This document shows, piece by piece, positions 59,465 through 64,000 of a stretch of 64,000 bases of DNA. This stretch comes from Arabidopsis thaliana (lineage: Eukaryota > Streptophyta > Magnoliopsida > Brassicales > Brassicaceae). How positions within the stretch are numbered: position 1 is the stretch's first letter; every line of letters starts with the position of its first letter. The notes beneath the pieces are model-generated. The model did not search any database, had not been told where the DNA came from, and saw nothing but the letters and a program-made list of their open reading frames with translations. The DNA lies in the NCBI RefSeq assembly GCF_000001735.4, contig NC_003075.7:10045001-10109000 (forward strand). Reading direction: 5' to 3'. Both the position numbers and the translations under genes were made by a program.

Positions 59465-62400
59465 AAGAAGTTTTCTTGTTATTATTACTACCTTAACACA
59501 ATCACACATGCGTAAGATGATAAGACTAAAAGAAGGAAAAAGAAAAATACTATAGTAGCATCTTAATTAATTAATGCATAAATAAGGACCAAAGGAATAA
59601 GTAGTTGGGCTTTAATTACCGCTGTACTTTGTAATATAACTAAACCTATAATATATTGTGTTCTTGCGCCAACCTAGTATGCTAATATTTAATACTGAAA
59701 GATGATGATCATATACAAGTAGTGAAAATAAAATCTTCTCTTTAAAGTGGTATGCTATATGATATGCAACTAGCAAATGAAGGCTGGTTAAAACTCTCTG
59801 TACAAACTGATTATTCAAAGTGTTAATGTAAGTCGAGAATTAATTCCATTCCAAACCGAATTTTAACAGGCCTAGTGTTATGGATTGTGTAGGATTGCCT
59901 TACCAACTCTTGTTACTTCATAATGAAAAAACCATATCCAGAAATTTTGTAACTTGACTCGGTGGTTTTTAAGGAAACTCTTTTATAGTTTGGGCCTTGG
60001 GGCTCAATGTTTTATATGTAAAGACTAAAGAGCCCAAATTGTATGATGTTAAATAAATTGGGTTTAATAAAATTAATTTTCACAAGGCCCAATATGTATA
60101 TGAGCCGAGCCTGTCACCAAATACAGTTAAGTTGTTGCATTCAGCCATTCACAGAACATCATGGTTCTCACTACAATCTTTTACGAATTACCTCTCAATG
60201 CCACACCTGAGCTTACCATCAGTAAATCAGAATATGGAATCCTGAATTTGAAACTAAATCCTGAATATGAAATCTTTAGATATATTTTTCTATTTAATTT
60301 GGTGTGTGTTTGGCAAATATTAAACAAAGAAAAATACATTCTGTTACGCTATATTCAAACTCTTCGTCCCTCTTTGCTTTATCGACGCCAAGAGATAATT
60401 GATATATGTTATGCATGGACATAAAACAATTTGTTAAAGATTTTAAAAACTTAAAATTGCTTCTTTTTTCTCTATGAGTATTGACTACCCTTTTCATAAT
60501 GCCTATAGTCAAGCGAAAAATAATTTTAATAATGATTATATGAATTTCGAGGAATATTAATTAAATGTAAGATCCCATGCCATTTTGTTTTTTTTGTTAA
60601 ACGTAAGATCCCATTTCAAGGAAATGGAATAGTAACTAGGCACATATATTCACTTGCTAGGCTGGGGATAGTCGAAATTTAAAAGGAAAACAACTTTTAA
60701 GAAAAAAATTTAATGGAAAGATTCTTGGAACAGTGGGTTTTTGAGGATTTGTAGTTGGAGTTGACAACCAAAAAAGGATTAGTAGTTGGAGAAATGACAA
60801 AGGATCGTTGTTTTTGTCTGCAACCATTTGTATAGAAACAGAGTAAAGCAGTAGCTAACTTTTGGCAATTGCGTATTTACTATGTTTTGATTGATTTGTG
60901 GGATAAATTCTCTTACAACCATCATGCCAAAGTTATATTAGCTAAAATAAAAATAAAAGCTAGATTAATTTATAATTTATGATAATTATCAAACTAAATA
61001 TTGGATTAATTAACATCATTTAGTTAACTACATATCTACCAATTATTAAGTAACTTGTAAAACCATCAAGTAGAAACGTTTCAAAATTGTATAAAAATTT
61101 GTTGATCGATTACGACTAACTCAAATCCAAGTGATCAATGTATAACATAATGACGTGAAATTCGAAGATTAGTCTATAATTTAGATCATGAAAATAAAAT
61201 ACTATTTTCTTCTTCTGACCCTTAGAATTTTACCCCTTTCACAGAAATGAGGTTATCAAATTTGGAGGGTTGGAGGCACAGAATATGGAAACATCAATAA
61301 TAGATGCGAATGAGCACTTTGGTCCCCTTCAAGACTTGGATACACACCATTTTGCAATCACATGGCACTATATATGTATTCATCTCTGGAATATATTAGT
61401 ATTTACACACTTTCAAAAACAAAATAAAATAATTAATGAAAAACGTAATCTAAGAGAAACAATTAATATCCTGCAACGACCTAAAATTATAAACCAGATA
61501 TTATAGCTATGATTGTTTTTATTCCATAACAAAAAAAAAATTACGGTGTCATTATGTGCGTAATTTTGAGTTTATCCAACCATTTCAATCTCAAGAATAT
61601 GACACAACAACACCACTGATATTCACATTACATTTCCCATTTTTGTTCTCTAAGAATCAAACCGCTCACATATTCAATTGATATGACTTACGAAAGAAAA
61701 AAATAATCTATAACGAGTCGTCTAAACATGTCATCATTCAACAATACATTCCCACTATAGTCTCATCGAGTAATGCATGCACATGTGAAATGTATATTCA
61801 AATCATTATGGCTTAGGAAGTACAACTTATTCATTTAATCCTAGCACATATTTAGATACAAATATACAATCATCAGGCATCAGCTTTCATACAACATTTG
61901 TATGCGAAATTAAAATTGAAGAATATATAAGAAAAAATAATTAACTTCGAAACGATGCATGTAACATTCTGTTTGTCAACAATATGCATAATACAAATTT
62001 AAAATTGCATGGTGATACAACGACTATACCTATAACAAATCACTAGTTTACATGTGATAACCTACTATATAGATGTTACATTGTCACCTTGATTTTTTTT
62101 TTTTTTTGAGTTACATATCTTGATACTGTCTAACCCAAAAATATTGATAACAGTTTGTTTCTTTCACAAAAATGGTTTTAAGATATCAATATACAATTTT
62201 CGATTTTCTATATTCTTGAATAACTAACTTTATCATTTAATTAGATAATCGAACCTCTTAAATTAAAATTCATATAAATTTTCTTAACAAATTTTTTTAC
62301 AAAATTAGGTTGATCAAAATTTACATGTCTACGAGAAATGGCGAGAGAAATTATAACCATAATTTTCAGTTTATATAAAAATCCTACCAATAGCCCGTGC

Positions 62401-62933
62401 GAGCATTTAAAAGGAGAGAATTGGATAATGAGTTCATATTTGGACACCACTAGCCAACAATGTGGAACAATAAAGGAAAGTTAAATTTGCCTCACTGAAA
62501 AGTAAGTGTTTTTAACAAATTGGCCACATTTTTTTTTCTAAAGAAAGTAAATAAGACATAAATAAGGGAATAATCAATAATTTTATGCAACTGCAACTTC
62601 ACCATCTTGAGATTCAATTGGCTGAGCTATATTGGGTCCCCATTGGTCCTCGGCCTGTTAATGGAACATTTGCTCTCTCTCCCCCCTCGATTTATATGCG
62701 TGACGCGGTCTATATCAAGTACAAATTCTTTTACTCTTTGTGCATGTAGAGGATAAATCCACTGCACTGCATGATCAAGACTGTTATTGACATGATACTA
62801 CTCTTCTAGCTAGTATTTAGATTATTGATATATTCTTGGTTATTAACCAGTTAAACTAATCAGAATTAGTCAATACTAATATTCTAATGCACAAATGTAA
62901 TAGAATATGCAAACGGATAAAAAAAATCAACCT

Positions 62934-63006
62934 GATTATGAGATGTTTTTGATATATATGAGAATAGATTGGTGTGATTATGAGATGTTTTTGATATATA
63001 TGAGAA
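62934..63006. repeat. Two-copy tandem repeat, 42-bp period
   Basis: GATTATGAGATGTTTTTGAT followed by ATATATGAGAA occurs at 62934 and again at 62976, identical over 31 bp. An 11-bp spacer (TAGATTGGTGT) completes the period. It is non-coding. Confidence 0.9.
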
Positions 63007-63799
63007 GGTTTTAGGGTCAAAGCAAATGAGTTCTTTTCCAAATGCAAAAGTAATTTAAGTCTACGGCATTGGTTTTACTTTTAGAAAAAGCAAAACTAAT
63101 CTTAACAACTATAGAAATACTCCAAAACCATATCAATGCTATCAAATTTGTTCTTGTATAACTTTGATCAAAATATTTGTTAGAAGATAGATGCAGTAAC
63201 AAATGTCATTTTTGGTGCCCCTACAATATAGTTGGTAGACCCAAGTGTTTTGCAAAATCATCAAGGACTTTTGATAATGAGAGATTTCTCAATGCTCATA
63301 CATACATACGTTTTCTCTATCTCTTTAAATATTGAGGGATATACTCTTTGATTTTGGTCTTCATTTGTCAAATGGTAGATTGGACCAAATCTGAAACCTC
63401 CACTTCCATACATCTCATGTTAGAGTCACATGAAACTCGGGCCAAAAAGACCATCATCATGAGAAAACGAAAAAAACATATAGCTGACGAAAAATAATAA
63501 TGAGTAATTCATTGGTCAAGAACTTACTTATAACAGGCAGCGACTTAAGTCACTAAATTTAATTAATTGGTTTGGAACTTGCTAAATGGAGCCGTAGCAA
63601 GAAAAAAAAAAGAAGAAGAGATTTATCAACATACTAATACATTGGTAAAAATGAGAATAATCAACAAATATGCATTGGTTTACTAATTTGCTTATATATA
63701 AGACCTGGCAACAGATATTATGATGACTATAATATTAAAAAAACAGATCAAAATTAGTTTTCTGAGCAGACCATAACATGCGAAGAGAGAATCTGAAAG

Positions 63800-63985
63800 A
63801 TTTTGGCCTAGTGGTTCTGAGCATAAAAACCGGAACCAAAAAATGAACCGAACCAAATCGAAAATGGGTTCCTGTTCGGTTTTGGATACTACTAAATACC
63901 CGAATGAATTTCAATCACACTATCCACTAGATAAAAATAATAACCGGACCGAACCGAATATCTATGGATACTCGAATAATGTTTG
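63800..63985. repeat. Dispersed AACCGAACC-type repeat
   Basis: Repeated AACCGAACC, GGACCGAACCGAATAT and GTTCGGTTTTGGAT motifs with TACCCGAAT and GGATACTCGAAT. This degenerate pattern is seen in many copies in Brassicaceae genomes and usually derives from DNA transposon ends. The element type and borders cannot be set from this window. Confidence 0.5.
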
Positions 63986-64000
63986 GTTGACCTTCTACAA

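Larger units (their letters stand above)
59465..64000. other. Gene-free region at the window end
   Basis: No gene recognised in 4.5 kb. Bases 59465-59650 are the 3' UTR of the Gly-rich gene. Several GGGCC/GGCCCA motifs occur between 59990 and 60110 (TTGGGCCTTGGGGC, AAGGCCCAATAT). Next to them is a 87-codon frame (60161-60424) with no recognisable similarity, which I do not call. A 42-bp tandem repeat lies at 62934-63006 and an AACCGAACC-type dispersed repeat at the end; both are listed separately. KAT2 is expected beyond this edge from the map I remember, so the right part may be its promoter or flank. Confidence 0.5.

Noticed and set aside
59082-59555. 157-codon alternative frame over the Gly-rich gene
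   Set aside because: It is a shadow of GGN-rich repeats in another frame; the 59018 frame has a signal peptide, TATA box and family-like composition.
60161-60424. 87-codon frame after the site II-like motifs
   Set aside because: No recognisable domain, no intron or family signal, and AT-driven composition in the second half. I cannot support it as a gene.
61270-61506. 78-codon frame in the gene-free region
   Set aside because: No similarity recognised and poor codon pattern; consistent with chance in AT-rich DNA.
1-64000. CRISPR arrays, operons, phage or bacterial mobile systems
   Set aside because: No regularly spaced repeats with unique spacers and no prokaryotic gene organisation; all evidence is for plant nuclear DNA.

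Overview
The window is plant nuclear DNA: AT-rich, with intron-containing genes (GT-AG introns mostly 70-200 bp), T-rich 5' leaders and proteins found only in plants. The proteins and their order match Arabidopsis thaliana chromosome 4 from PHYE to just before KAT2 (about At4g18130-At4g18280). That placement is from memory of the families and map, not a database search. Exon coordinates were worked out by hand from splice consensus and checked by phase.

Layout. 1-948 (-): first part of phytochrome E, cut off by the window edge. 2311-4052 (-): FCP/SCP-type phosphatase SSP4b. 5211-8790 (+): DUF1296/GIP1-like Gln-rich protein, sharing a short promoter region with SSP4b. 10696-12546 (+): two-pore K+ channel TPK3. 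16508-17691 (+): WRKY28, behind a 4-kb intergenic region rich in W-boxes. 20614-22317 (+): GH28 polygalacturonase. 22939-35109 (+): six tandem purine permeases (PUP6, PUP8, PUP7, PUP21, PUP10, PUP9 in map order). 35521-36710 (-): ALG14. 37221-42044 (+): starch synthase 4, divergent from ALG14. 42343-45135 (-): thaumatin-domain receptor kinase (PR5K2 type). 46274-47087 (-): a thaumatin-only paralogue. 48067-48146 (-): tRNA-Leu(UAG). 48524-49950 (-): CCDC174-like protein. 50658-52337 (-): cytochrome b561-type membrane protein. 54364-56897 (-): plant MraY (translocase 11). 59018-59464 (+): secreted Gly-rich protein. 59465-64000: no gene recognised.

The genes do not form a pathway; this is an ordinary plant gene neighbourhood with two tandem-duplication loci. 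The PUP array was built from at least two unit types, of about 2.07 kb and 2.6 kb, which carry flanking non-coding DNA with them. The thaumatin/receptor-kinase locus holds a full receptor kinase, a thaumatin-only copy whose splice donor to the kinase exons appears lost, and a small thaumatin relic between them.

I found no convincing undescribed system. The best second-look items are the receptor-to-secreted-protein conversion, a GC-AG intron and intact catalytic motifs in the plant MraY gene, two in-frame introns that could be retained, a reading-frame break in the DUF1296 gene, conserved non-coding blocks in the PUP array, and three or four small transposon-derived elements.
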